Below are positions 27,005 to 36,691 of a DNA stretch of 56,478 nt, one piece after another. The position numbers were made by a program, and so were the translations under genes. Numbering within the stretch: position 1 is the first letter of the stretch; each line of letters begins with the position of its first letter. The notes beneath the pieces were generated by a model. The model saw only the letters and a list, made by a program, of their open reading frames with translations. It made no database searches and had not been told where the DNA came from. Source of the stretch: Candidatus Fredericiella danica (lineage in GTDB: Bacteria > Chloroflexota > Anaerolineae > Caldilineales > Caldilineaceae); contig JADJPH010000046.1 in assembly GCA_016713335.1 (NCBI GenBank), forward strand, positions 1-56,478, read 5' to 3'.

Positions 27005-29238
27005 ATGCATCCCATTGCACTCTTTTCCTTCTGATTACCCTCTTCGCAGGCCAGGATGTTACGCCAACGCTCACCACCGTCTCAGCCGGCTATGCGCATA
27101 CCTGTGCGTTGACGGTGGCAGGCAGCGTGCACTGTTGGGGCAACAACTACTCAGGGCAACTGGGGGACGGCACATACTCACAACGCACAATGCCCATCCA
27201 GGTTAGTGTCCTGATAACCGGTGTTGAAGCCATTGCGTCAGGCGGGTCCCATTCCTGCGCTTTGTTGGCGGACGGTAGCGCGCAATGCTGGGGCGACAAT
27301 TGGTATGGCCAGTTAGGCAACGGCACGCGCACGGGCAGCACCGCACCGCTCGCGGTCACCGGCTTGATCAGTGGCGCACAGATGCTGGTCACCGGCTCGG
27401 CGCACACGTGCGCCCTGACCAGCGAAAACGGCGTCAAGTGCTGGGGCAACAACGCGACAGGGCAACTCGGGGACGGCACCCACGAACGCCGAGAAACGCC
27501 CGTCGACGTTGTTGGCCTCACTACCGGCGTCAAGACAATCGCCGCCGGCGCCATGCACACTTGCGCGGTTACGTTTGATGGCGCACTAAAGTGTTGGGGC
27601 TTCAACGACCGCGGGCAACTGGGCAACGGAACAACCAACGATAGTTCGGTCCCCAGCGACGTCTTCGATCTGAGCAGCGGCGTAGATGCCGTCGGCGGCG
27701 GGACGTCGCATACCTGCGGCTTGACGACCGGTGGCGGCGTCAAATGCTGGGGCGCAAACACACACGGCCAACTAGGCGACGGGACACCAACTGACCATTG
27801 GACGCCGATCGATGTCGCGGGGCTGGGTAATGGTGTTCAGGCAATTTCCGCCGGCGCCGACCACACTTGTGCGCTCACGACCACGGGTAGCCTCCTGTGT
27901 TGGGGCAGCAATCAGGCAGGCCAACTTGGCGACAACACCCAGGACGACCGGTGGACACCGGTCGCCGTAACGGGCATGGCCAATAGCATCCAGCAGATCA
28001 CCGCGGGTGGCAACCATACGTGCGCTCTAACTGCAGAGGGGTTGGCCAGGTGCTGGGGCGCCGACGACTCCGGCCAACTGGGCATTGGAGCGACCGATCG
28101 ACGCACGACCCCGTTGCAGGTCATCGACCTTCCCGCAGATATTCGCACTGTTGCCGCCGGTTGGGGGCATACCTGCGCCCTGGCCGGCGCTGGCGAGATC
28201 AAGTGTTGGGGAAACAACCTTTCCGGCCAGACCGGCGATAGTGCGTGGTCAAATCATTGGCAGCCGGTTACGGTCCGCGACCTCATCAGCGGCGTTCAAG
28301 CCATTATCACCGGGTCCACGCATACATGCGCAATCACCGCAGAGGACAGCGCCAGGTGCTGGGGGCGCAACGCCGAAGGGGAACTGGGTGATGGCACCGT
28401 GATTTCAAGTTCTGTGCCGGTAACCGTCAGTGGGCTTGTCACGGGCGTGAGGGCTGTTGCTGCAGCCGCAGTGTCTACATGCGTTGGTAACGGATGGCGT
28501 AAAATGCTGGGGAAGCAACTCCCAGGGACATTGGGCGACGGCACCACAAATCCAAGCTTTACTCCGGTGGGTGCTGCCGATCTCGACAGTGATACCGTGA
28601 ACATCTGCGCCGGCGCCCACCACATCTGCGCCATCACCCAGGACGGCGGCGTCAAGTGCTGGGGCGCCAACAGCGAAGGACAGTTGGGCGACGGCACGAA
28701 CACGAACCGGTGGACCCCTGTCTCCGTGACGGGGCTGCCCGAAGAGGTTCAACGTCTCGGTGTAGGCGGCTACCACTCGTGCGCCGTGCTCAGCAACGGA
28801 GATGCGCTGTGCTGGGGTGACAATGAGGCCGGCCAACTCGGCGACGGCACGACAACCGATCACTGGTCGCCTGTCCCTGTGGAAGCACTGGCGGGCGAAA
28901 TCCAGCAGATCGGTGGCGGCTCTGCTCACACCTGCGCACTGACGATCGCTGGCGGGGTTAAATGCTGGGGGTCAAACCAGTATGGGCAGCTTGGCGACGG
29001 TACGTTGAACGCTCGTCATCTGCCAGTTGATGTAATCGGCCTCACCAGCGGCGTGAAGGCAATTGCAGCCGGCTCGTATCATACATGTGCCACGACAGAC
29101 GCCGATGCAGTCCTGTGCTGGGGCGGTGAGCAGTTTGGCCAATTGGGTGTCAACCCAGGATGGACGCCGATAGCCGTGCTCTGGCCAGAACCGGACCCGG
29201 GCAGCATGACACTCGGTCTGCCGGAAGTCGTAAAGTGA
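27005..29238 (+). CDS. Secreted RCC1-repeat (beta-propeller) protein 1, 14 repeats (frameshifted)
   Basis: This protein is built of 14 RCC1 units of about 50 residues, each ending in a pattern like VKCWGANTHGQLGDGT and preceded by HTCAL. Fourteen units would make two seven-blade propellers. ATG at 27005 follows AGGAG (26993-26997) and reads MHPIALFSF; after a one-base shift near 27030 the frame continues LLITLFAGQD, completing a signal peptide. A second pair of shifts within repeat 10 (about 28485 and 28530) hides the KCWGSNSQG segment. The last unit is degenerate and ends QLGVNPGWTPIAVLW, and the C-terminus is LGLPEVVK. Each repeat has a cysteine pair, suiting an extracellular location. Function unknown; RCC1 propellers usually bind proteins. 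Confidence 0.85.
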
Positions 29239-29261
29239 AACACGTTACTGAGCCCGAGTTG

Positions 29262-30001
29262 CTATGGTCCGATTGGAAACTGCTTCGCACCGTCAACCGT
29301 ACCATTTTCGCGATGCGGGATCTCCTTATCGACGAGGACGTTCCCATAGCTGTCGGTCACTCGGAACGAATACGGACCAGGCCCCATCCCCGGGTTCGTC
29401 TGAACGAAATAATTGTAGTCGGTGCGCGGGACATTCACCCAGACCTTGCCGCCTGCAAGATACTCGAGTTTGGCAATTGGGTTGCGATGGTTGCGCACCT
29501 GGACTGCCGTCCACCACTGATTGCTGCCGTCCTTGAAATGGTAGGCAATCGGCCCCTGCATAGCAGGGCTCACCACTTGCCAGGTGATCGCCACACGGCC
29601 TTCCACCAGGTTGGCGATGCGGGCAAATGCCTCCTGGCTTAGATCAAGATGCCCTGCCTTGCACTCAGGACACAGATCAACGATACGAACGGTCACCGCC
29701 CCTTTCGGACCCGTCACGTGCACATATTCACCACAGACTGCGGCATGGTCATACTCAACAGCATTCATGGCCGCCACCATGAGATCTTTTGGCGACGGTG
29801 GAAACGAACACGCACCCGCGCCTGTTGCACCATAGTAGGTGGCGAGCCCCTGATGGATCGGGTTCGTGTTGGCCTTCAAGACCACCGGCAGCCAGACCGA
29901 CGTCTCACCGGATGCCGCCCCTTCTGATAGGGTGCGAAAACAACCAGCACCAGCATCCCGCATAACATGGCGCTCATCAGTCGAGTTCTTGACCTTCGCA
30001 T
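29262..30001 (-). CDS. Bacterial expansin (EXLX1-like), secreted (frameshift after signal peptide)
   Basis: The protein closely follows Bacillus subtilis EXLX1, a non-hydrolytic protein that loosens cellulose/peptidoglycan-rich walls. Domain 1 starts GLATYYGATGAGACSFPPS and contains VRIVDLCPECKAGHLDLS with the essential aspartate. The cellulose-binding domain 2 keeps the aromatic strip WW (GSNQWWTAVQVRNHRNP) and the tyrosine in TDYNYFVQTNPG. The start at 30001 gives MRRSRTRLMSAM then CGMLVLVVFA, a clean signal peptide; the frame slips near 29925-29940 beside an A4 run, before SVWLPVVLK. The alternative in-frame starts upstream are hydrophilic and less likely. It is convergent with RCC1 protein 1, 23 bases away. 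Confidence 0.85.
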
Positions 30002-30028
30002 GCTGCGTACCCGTCCCTCTAATTGCAC

Positions 30029-30063
30029 TTGACAATTGACCATTGACTATTGACAATTGACCA
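30029..30063. repeat. Five tandem TTGACNA heptamers between divergent genes
   Basis: The heptamers TTGACAA, TTGACCA, TTGACTA, TTGACAA and TTGACCA run head to tail from 30029 to 30063 and form two copies of a 21-base unit, the second one decaying after 30063. They lie between the divergent expansin and DinB genes. Two copies contain the -35 consensus TTGACA. Similar heptamer arrays are known between genes in filamentous bacteria. Confidence 0.8.
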
Positions 30064-30118
30064 TTATCCGGCTTCTTTGGTTCTGAGTTCCGCCACCATC
30101 CTTGAGGATCGCATCACT

Positions 30119-30580
30119 ATGCACCCCATCTTCACCGCCTATCTGGACCGTCTGGAACAGATGCACACTGACATTAAACAAGCAGTGGATGGCTTGCCGC
30201 AAGCGGCACTTGACTGGTCACCCGGCGCCGAAATCAACTCAATCGCAGTCTTGATCGCCCACACCGCCGGCGCAGAACGCTTCTGGATCGTCGAACAGGC
30301 AGGCGGCGATACCGTAAACCGTGACCGCAGCGCCGAGTTCAGCGTCGAGGGAGCGGCTCTCCCCACCTTGTTGGCGCTGCTGGATGAAAGCACCGCCCTT
30401 GCCCAGGCCACGCTGGAGCGGCTTGCACCAGACGATCTCACGCGCCCTGCTAGTAGTCGCCCGGTTGACGCAGCTTGGGCGCTCTGGCACGCGCTCGAGC
30501 ATACCGCCCAACACAGCGGCCACATCCAGTTAACCCGGCAATGGTGGAATCAATGGCAAAAATCCTTGTCTCAGGGTTGA
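30119..30580 (+). CDS. DinB-superfamily (DinB/YfiT-like) putative metal-dependent protein
   Basis: This is a 153-residue four-helix-bundle protein. The family binds a metal through three histidines; here they are visible in IAVLIAHTAGAERFW and WALWHALEHTAQHSGHIQ. The ATG at 30119 follows GAGGA (30104-30108) with good spacing, and gives MHPIFTAYLDRLEQMH. Members act as bacillithiol/mycothiol/glutathione S-transferases or are of unknown role; the thiol cofactor here cannot be told. The PfkB kinase gene starts inside its 3' end (28-base overlap), indicating translational coupling. Confidence 0.85.
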   Translation: MHPIFTAYLDRLEQMHTDIKQAVDGLPQAALDWSPGAEINSIAVLIAHTAGAERFWIVEQAGGDTVNRDRSAEFSVEGAALPTLLALLDESTALAQATLERLAPDDLTRPASSRPVDAAWALWHALEHTAQHSGHIQLTRQWWNQWQKSLSQG

Positions 30581-31491
30581 TCAACGTCGAGACAACCCTC
30601 CGCATCGACCGCTTTCCCATCGAATATCAGCCGCAACAATTCCCTTTCTTCGGCATCCGCACTTCTGTGTCGGGTGTCGGTTACAACGTTGCGACAGCGC
30701 TGCACGCGCTCGGCAATGAGGTCGCCCTGCTCTCCCTGATTGGCAGTGATCTGAATGGTCTTCAGGTGCAGTCTGAAATTGCGAGAATCGGACTCGCTGG
30801 CGACAACGTGCTTGCGCAACTCGAACAAACACCGCAATCGGTCATCTTGTACGAGCCAGGCGCCCGGCGGGAATGCTTTACAGATCTCAAGGACATTCAG
30901 GAACAACGCTATCCTGAAGATCGCTTCCAGCAGCTCGCAGTGGGTGCATCCGCGTTTGTTGGCTGCAACGCCAACATTTCGCGCCCGCTCCTATTTGCCG
31001 CCAAAGCAGCCGGGCTACTCGTTGCAACAGATATACACACCATCGCCAATCTGGATGACGACTTCAATCGGGATTTCATGGCGCTGGCCAACATACTCTT
31101 TATGAGCAACGAACGGCTGCCCTTGTCCCCTGAGGACTGGGCGCAGGCCGTCATCAACCGCTACAACACCCCGATTGTCGTCATCGGCCTCGGTCACGAA
31201 GGTGCGCTCCTGGCAGTCCGCGATGACAGATTTGTCGGACGCCTTCCCGCAGTTCGCACCCGCGCGATCGTTAACACCGTCGGCGCTGGCGACGCCTTGT
31301 TTTCATGTTTTGTCCACACTTACCTGCGGACACACGACCCTTACCGTAGCCTGCAGACCGCCATCGTTTTTGCCTCCTGGAAGATCGGCGGCAATGGCGG
31401 GGCAGACGGGCTCCTCTCGCAGGAGGAATTGGTGCAACTTGCGGGGCAAGCAGAACTTTCTCTTCCTTACGCGCGCGTCTCCCCCAACTGA
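30553..31491 (+). CDS. PfkB-family carbohydrate kinase
   Basis: This is a 312-residue ribokinase-like sugar kinase. The N-terminus MAKILVSGLINVETTLRID is typical, the substrate-binding segment TSVSGVGYNVATALHALG replaces the usual GGxxxN, and the C-terminal signature VNTVGAGDALFSCFVHTYL carries the catalytic aspartate and anion hole. It would phosphorylate a sugar or nucleoside hydroxyl with ATP in the cytoplasm; the substrate is not evident. The ATG at 30553 lies within the preceding DinB gene. A 123-base gap separates it from the hydrogenase operon, so it may not be functionally linked to that operon. Confidence 0.88.
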   Translation: MAKILVSGLINVETTLRIDRFPIEYQPQQFPFFGIRTSVSGVGYNVATALHALGNEVALLSLIGSDLNGLQVQSEIARIGLAGDNVLAQLEQTPQSVILYEPGARRECFTDLKDIQEQRYPEDRFQQLAVGASAFVGCNANISRPLLFAAKAAGLLVATDIHTIANLDDDFNRDFMALANILFMSNERLPLSPEDWAQAVINRYNTPIVVIGLGHEGALLAVRDDRFVGRLPAVRTRAIVNTVGAGDALFSCFVHTYLRTHDPYRSLQTAIVFASWKIGGNGGADGLLSQEELVQLAGQAELSLPYARVSPN

Positions 31492-31614
31492 CCAGGTTTT
31501 GTCCTCCCCATCTCTCCGATCTTTGAACTGTCTCAATACCCTATAGATCTCGCGGCGCGCGTGGCGTATGCTTGACAAGATCTTTTGTTCAATTATTCAC
31601 AAGCGAGGCTTCCT

Positions 31615-32163
31615 ATGGCCGTACCTGCGTCCGCACCGGTTCGCACCAAACGGCGCCCTGACGAAGAACACCCGTCAGGCGATCCGCGTTTTGCCCTGCT
31701 TGACCGGACTCTAAAGAGGTTCCAATACCAACAAGATGCGCTGATCGAAGTGCTCCATACCGCCCAGGAGGCTTTTGGCTTCTTGAGCGACGATCTGCTG
31801 ATTTACGTGGCCTATCAACTCAAATTGCCACCAGTTGGGTGTACGGCGTCGCCACGTTCTACCACTTCTTCACGCTCAAGCCGCAGGGCGATCACAACTG
31901 CATTGTCTGCATGGGCACCGCGTGTTATGTCAAGCGCGCGGCTGAGATCGTGGCTGCGCTGCAGAAGGAGTTTGGGGTAGCGCCAGGTGAGACAACCACC
32001 GACGGCCGGTTGAGTGTGGCGACGGCCCGCTGCCTTGGCAGTTGCGGACTGGCGCCGGTGCTCGTGTTGGATGGCATGGTCCTCCCGCGAAACACCGGAA
32101 ACCACGCTGGAACAAATCCGCGCACGTTTGGGGTTGGTTGATCCCGCAAAGGTCACCGCGTGA
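31615..32163 (+). CDS. hoxE: Bidirectional [NiFe] hydrogenase diaphorase subunit HoxE (two frameshifts)
   Basis: HoxE is the NuoE-like [2Fe-2S] subunit that helps pass electrons between the hydrogenase and the NAD(P)H site. The ATG at 31615 follows GCGAGG and gives MAVPASAPVRTKRRP, then LIEVLHTAQEAFGFLSDDLL. The frame shifts near 31835 and continues GVATFYHFFTLKPQGDHNC. The cluster cysteines are in CIVCMGTACYVKRA and ATARCLGSCGLAPV. A second shift near 32085 restores ETPETTLEQIRARLGLVDP and a TGA at 32161-32163. A TTGACA at 31572-31577 may be a -35 element for the operon, but its -10 partner is weak. HoxF starts 17 bases downstream. Confidence 0.87.
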
Positions 32164-32180
32164 GAAGGGAATGATGCACC

Positions 32181-33856
32181 ATGAACCGAGCTGATCTTGA
32201 AAGCCTGGCGCAACGTGAGCAGCAGAAACAGCAAGCCTTTCGCTGCCGGATTCTCTGCTGCGCCAGCACACCCTGTCTTTCGTCGGGCGGCCAAACGGTC
32301 TTTGATACGATCAACGCCGCCATCGCCGAACACAAACTTGACGCGGATGTCCAGTCTGTTGCCACTGGCTGTATGGGGCCTTGCAGTCGCGGTCCGATGG
32401 TGACCGTGCAAGAGCTAGGCAAACCTGACGTCATCTATGAACAGGTGACGCCCGGGATCGCACAGAGAATCGTGACCGAACACGTGGCTCAGCAGGCGCC
32501 CGTACAGCAGCATATCCTACCCTCCGACATCCCGTTCTTTGCAAAGCAGCAAAAAGTCGTCCTTGCGAACAGCGGTCTCATCGATCCGGAAAAACTGGAA
32601 GACTATGTGGCGCGTGGTGGCTATATGGCGCTTGGCTACGCCCTGCGCGAAATGACACCCGAGGACGTCTGTAAGGAAGTGATGGCCAGCGGGCTGCGCG
32701 GCCGCGGTGGCGCCGGCTTCCCCTCCGGTCTCAAGTGGGACATGGTCCGCAAAGAGAAGGCCGAAAAGAAGTACGTCGTCGCAAATGGCGACGAAGGCGA
32801 CCCCGGCGCCTATATGGACCGCACCCTGATGGAGTCCGACCCCCACCGCGTGCTCGAAGGCATGGCCATCGCCGGTTATGCAGTGGGCGCCGACCAGGGT
32901 TTCATCTACGTCCGCGGTGAATACCCCGTCGCAGCAAAACGCCTCGAACGCGCGATTCGCGCGGCAGAACGCCGCGGGCTGCTTGGCAGCCGCATCTTGG
33001 ATTCCGGCTTCAACTTCCGCGTGGACCTGCGCATCGGCGCCGGCGCCTTTGTGTGCGGCGAGGAAACCGCGCTGATGGCCTCCATTATGGGCCGGCGCGG
33101 CCAGCCCATCACGCGTCCACCCTATCCGGCGCAAAGCGGACTGTGGGGTAAACCCACGCTGATCAACAACGTGGAAACCTTCGGCACGATTGCCCCGATC
33201 GTCAATCATGGCGCTGCCTGGTACGCCACGATCGGCGCCGCCAAGAGCAAGGGCACCAAAATCTTTGCCTTGGCCGGCAAAGTCAAAAACACAGGTCTGA
33301 TCGAGGTGCCGATGGGAATCAGCCTGCGCGAAATCGTCTTTGACATCGGCGGCGGCATCCCGGATGGATTGGAATTCAAAGCCGCCCAGACCGGTGGCCC
33401 CTCCGGTGGCTGTATTCCAGCAGCGCATCTCGACACGCCTATGGACTACGAAAGCCTGAAGGCGCTCGGATCCATCATGGGGTCGGGCGGTCTGATCATC
33501 ATGGACGAGCGCTCATGCATGGTCGATGTCGCCAAATTCTTCATGGAGTTTTGCACGGATGAGAGTTGCGGCAAGTGCGTGCCTTGTCGCGTCGGCACCG
33601 TTCAGATGTACAACCTGCTCGACAAGATCACGCAGGGTCGGGCAACGATGGCTGACATCGATACGCTGCAGGAACTCTGCATTATGGTGAAGGATACCAG
33701 CCTCTGTGGACTCGGCCAGTCGGCCTCAACCCCGTACTCAGCACCATGCGCTACTTCATGGATGAGTACCGGTCCCACATTCTGGATCGTCACCGCCCTG
33801 CGGGCGTCTGTGAACTCGATGAGAAGCCGGTCGCCGAATGGGTGCTGGCTGAATAA
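32181..33856 (+). CDS. hoxF: Bidirectional [NiFe] hydrogenase diaphorase subunit HoxF (frameshift near C-terminus)
   Basis: HoxF binds FMN and NAD(H) and exchanges electrons with the soluble hydrogenase. The first 100 residues form a thioredoxin-like [2Fe-2S] domain (RCRILCCASTPC, ATGCMGPCSRGP). The NuoF core follows: GLRGRGGAGFPSGLKWDMV (FMN/NADH), NGDEGDPGAYMDRTLMESDP, and the [4Fe-4S] motif ESCGKCVPCRVGT with the later Cys in LCGLGQ. Near 33720 one frameshift hides the end; the corrected sequence is NPVLSTMRYFMDEYRSHI and ends ELDEKPVAEWVLAE with a TAA at 33854-33856. Length and order match HoxF of group 3d hydrogenases. Cytoplasmic. Confidence 0.92.
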
Positions 33857-33868
33857 GGAGACCATGCG

Positions 33869-34597
33869 ATGGCAGTTGTAACGCTTACGATCAATGATGA
33901 AATGGTCAGCGCCCAGGAAGGCCAGTCACTCCTCTCGGTGCTGCGCGAGCACGGCATCGAGATGCCAACCTTGTGCCATCTGGACGGGCTGAGCGAGCGC
34001 GGCGGGTGCCGGCTCTGCATGGTGGAGTTGGAGGGCAACGCGCGCCTCCAGGCTGCCTGTGTCACGCCCGCAGCGGAAGGTATGATGGTGCACACCCACT
34101 CCGAACGTCTGGTCAAGTACCGGATGATGATCCTCGAACTGCTCTTCAGTGAACGCAATCATGTCTGCGCAGTGTGCGTGATGAACGGCAACTGCGAATT
34201 GCAGTATGAAGCGGCGAAGATCGGCATGGACCACGTCCGCTACGATTATCTCAACCCCGCCTTACCGATGGATGCCAGCCACGAGCGCTATGCGGTCGAC
34301 CACAACCGCTGCATCCTTTGTTCACGGTGCGTACGCGTCTGCGACGAGATCGAGGGCGCGCACGTCTGGGATGTCATGGGGCGTGGCGCAAACAGCAGGG
34401 TGATCACGGATCTGAACCAGCCCTGGGGAACCAGCCTCAGCTGCACCTCCTGCGGCAAATGCGTTCAGGTCTGCCCGACCGGCGCCCTCTTCACCAAGGG
34501 TGCAACGGTGGCGGAAATGGAAAAACAGCACGACTTCTTGCGCTGGATCCTTGACGGCCGCGAGAAGAAGGTGTGGGCGCACGGGAACGGCAAATAG
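33869..34597 (+). CDS. hoxU: Bidirectional [NiFe] hydrogenase diaphorase subunit HoxU
   Basis: HoxU is the NuoG-like electron wire linking the flavin subunit to the hydrogenase small subunit. The 242-residue product is intact. It carries an N-terminal [2Fe-2S] ferredoxin domain (PTLCHLDGLSERGGCRLC, then ACVTP), the NuoG-type cysteine set in ERNHVCAVCVMNGNCELQ, and two [4Fe-4S] motifs, CILCSRCVRVC and CTSCGKCVQVCP. It begins 12 bases after hoxF and ends 12 bases before hoxY, consistent with one transcript. Confidence 0.95.
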   Translation: MAVVTLTINDEMVSAQEGQSLLSVLREHGIEMPTLCHLDGLSERGGCRLCMVELEGNARLQAACVTPAAEGMMVHTHSERLVKYRMMILELLFSERNHVCAVCVMNGNCELQYEAAKIGMDHVRYDYLNPALPMDASHERYAVDHNRCILCSRCVRVCDEIEGAHVWDVMGRGANSRVITDLNQPWGTSLSCTSCGKCVQVCPTGALFTKGATVAEMEKQHDFLRWILDGREKKVWAHGNGK

Positions 34598-34609
34598 GAA
34601 GAGACACCG

Positions 34610-35156
34610 ATGAGCAAACGAAAAATACGACTCGCAACAGTCTGGCTCGGTGGCTGCTCCGGCTGCCATATGAGTTTCCTCGACCTCGACGAGAAGCTAA
34701 TCGATTTAGCGGCGCTCGTGGAACTGGTCTACAGCCCAATCGCCGACATTAAGGAGTTTCCAAAGGATGTCGATGTGACGCTGGTCGAAGGCGCCGTCGC
34801 CAACATGGATAACCTGCGACTTGCCCCTCGAGGTGCGCGAGCGTTCAAAACTGGTGGTTAGCTTCGGTGATTGCGCAGTCACCGGCAATGTACCGACGTT
34901 GCGCAATACGCTTGGCGTCGAAGACCTCCTTACCGCTGTCTATCATGAGGGTCCCGGCCAATTCCCACGCGGCGATGAACCCATTGGCGTGATGCCCGAA
35001 CTGCTGCCGAAGGTGCTGCCGCTGCACCAGGTCATTGCGGTGGACGCCTTCCTACCGGGCTGCCCACCCAGCGCCGATCGCATCTGGACGGCAGTGAGTT
35101 CCTTGCTCGCGGGCGAACAGGTGGTCCTAAAACCTGAAATGCGCAGATTTGGATGA
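34610..35156 (+). CDS. hoxY: Bidirectional [NiFe] hydrogenase small subunit HoxY (frameshifted)
   Basis: HoxY holds the proximal [4Fe-4S] cluster beside the NiFe site. The product starts MSKRKIRLATVWLGGCSGCH, with the CxxC pair of the cluster, and continues to VDVTLVEGAVANMDNL. One frameshift near 34815-34825 moves to LEVRERSKLVVSFGDCAVTG, with the third cysteine, and FLPGCPPSADRIWTAV, with the fourth. The joined length of about 181 residues is normal for HoxY. No twin-arginine signal is present, fitting a cytoplasmic enzyme. HoxH starts 32 bases downstream. Confidence 0.9.
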
Positions 35157-35188
35157 AATACAGTTGACCATTTTGGAGGTCTAGACCA

Positions 35189-36628
35189 ATGACAAAGACC
35201 ATCACCATCGACCCAGTCACCCGGATCGAGGGTCACGCCAAGATAACAATCCTCCTCGACGACGATGGGCAGGTCGCCGACACCCGCTTTCACGTCGTGG
35301 AGTTTCGCGGCTTTGAAAAGTTCTGCGAAGGGCGCAGTTTCTGGGAGATGCCCGGCATCACGGCGCGCATTTGCGGGATCTGCCCCATCAGCCATCTGAT
35401 GGCGTCGGCCAAGGCAGGCGATGCCATCCTGGGGGTGAATATTCCACCGACCGCCGCAAAGTTGCGCCGGCTGATGAACTGGGCGCAAACGGTGCAGAGC
35501 CACGCCCTCAGTTTCTTCCACCTAAGTGGCCCAGACCTGCTCTTGGGGATGGATTCCGACCCGGCCACGCGCAACGTGATGGGGTTGATCGACAAATACC
35601 CCGATGTCGCGCGCAATGGCATCCGCCTCCGCCGCTTTGGCCAGAAAGTAATCGCCTTGCTGGGTGGCCAGAGCATCCATCCCGCCTGGACTGTCCCCGG
35701 CGGCGTGCGTGATCCCCTCTCAGACGAGAACCGCAGCGTGATCCGGCGCATGCTGCCCGAGGCCCTGGACATCACCGGGTTGGCGCTCGACATGCTCAAG
35801 GATGCGCTGGACAGCTATCGCGATGAAGAGGCGATGTACGGCAACTTCCCCAGCCTCTTCATGGGGTTGGTGACGCCGGATGGCGGGCTTGAACATTACG
35901 ACGGGTTGCTACGCATCGTGGATGCAGACGGCAATGTGTTGGAGCCAGGGTTGACGCCGGCGCGCTACCGCGAGGTGATCGGCGAGGCAGTTGAGCCGTG
36001 GACCTATCTCAAGTTCCCGTACTACAAACCCATGGCGCTGCGTGGATTGACGGGCGAATCGCCACATCCCAACTGGTATCATGCCGGCATGTATCGCGTT
36101 GGGCCGCTGGCGCGGCTCAATGTTTGCGACTTCGCCGGCACACCCCGCGCCGATGCTGAACTGCGCGTCTTCCGGCGCCTGGCGCCGCGCAGTAAGCTTG
36201 TCAACAACAGCTTCCACTATCACTACGCACGCCTCATCGAGATCCTCTTCTGTCTCGAGCGCATCGCCGAAACGGTGGAAGACCCCAGCATTACCAACGA
36301 TCGCGTGCGCAGCCACGCCGCAGTCAACAATCTCGTTGGTGTCGGCGTCAGCGAAGCGCCGCGCGGGACGCTTTTCCACGAATACCACGTAAACGAGGAC
36401 GGCATCCTGCAAAAGGTGAACCTGATCATCGCCACCGGCAACAACAACCTGGCGATGAATCGCACCGTGAAACAGATTGCCCAGTTCCACATCAACGGCA
36501 AGAAACTGGACGAGGGCGTACTCAACCGGATCGAGCATGGCATCCGGCTCTACGACCCCTGCCTGAGTTGCTCGACGCATGCCGTTGGCCATATGCCGAT
36601 GGTCGTCGAAATGGTCGACGCCAACTGA
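35189..36628 (+). CDS. hoxH: Bidirectional [NiFe] hydrogenase large (catalytic) subunit HoxH
   Basis: HoxH carries the NiFe active site that interconverts H2 with protons and electrons, coupled to NAD(P)H by HoxEFU. The 479-residue product is complete. The N-terminal cysteine pair is in RICGICPISHL and the C-terminal pair in DPCLSCSTH. The residues after that histidine (AVGHMPMVVEMVDAN) form the extension normally removed by a HoxW-type protease after nickel insertion. The start gives MTKTITIDPVTRIEGHAK, the canonical opening. No hyp or hoxW maturation genes are in the window, so they must be elsewhere. A hairpin follows the stop directly. Confidence 0.96.
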   Translation: MTKTITIDPVTRIEGHAKITILLDDDGQVADTRFHVVEFRGFEKFCEGRSFWEMPGITARICGICPISHLMASAKAGDAILGVNIPPTAAKLRRLMNWAQTVQSHALSFFHLSGPDLLLGMDSDPATRNVMGLIDKYPDVARNGIRLRRFGQKVIALLGGQSIHPAWTVPGGVRDPLSDENRSVIRRMLPEALDITGLALDMLKDALDSYRDEEAMYGNFPSLFMGLVTPDGGLEHYDGLLRIVDADGNVLEPGLTPARYREVIGEAVEPWTYLKFPYYKPMALRGLTGESPHPNWYHAGMYRVGPLARLNVCDFAGTPRADAELRVFRRLAPRSKLVNNSFHYHYARLIEILFCLERIAETVEDPSITNDRVRSHAAVNNLVGVGVSEAPRGTLFHEYHVNEDGILQKVNLIIATGNNNLAMNRTVKQIAQFHINGKKLDEGVLNRIEHGIRLYDPCLSCSTHAVGHMPMVVEMVDAN

Positions 36629-36662
36629 CAAACGCCGGGATCGCTAGCGATCTCGGCGTTTG
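36629..36662. terminator. Terminator hairpin after hoxH
   Basis: CAAACGCCGGGATCGC (36629-36644) pairs with GCGATCTCGGCGTTTG (36647-36662) with a single mismatch and a two-base loop, starting at the base after the hoxH stop. TTGTT follows on the plus strand. The convergent RCC1 gene ends at 36692, so the hairpin may serve both transcripts. Confidence 0.72.
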
Positions 36663-36691
36663 TTGTTCAGGGTTGCTCCGCAGGTCTGACG

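Noticed and set aside
27147..28930. Long minus-strand open frames opposite RCC1 protein 1, rich in repeated motifs
   Set aside because: The repetition mirrors the RCC1 repeats on the coding strand; there is no independent domain or ribosome-binding site.
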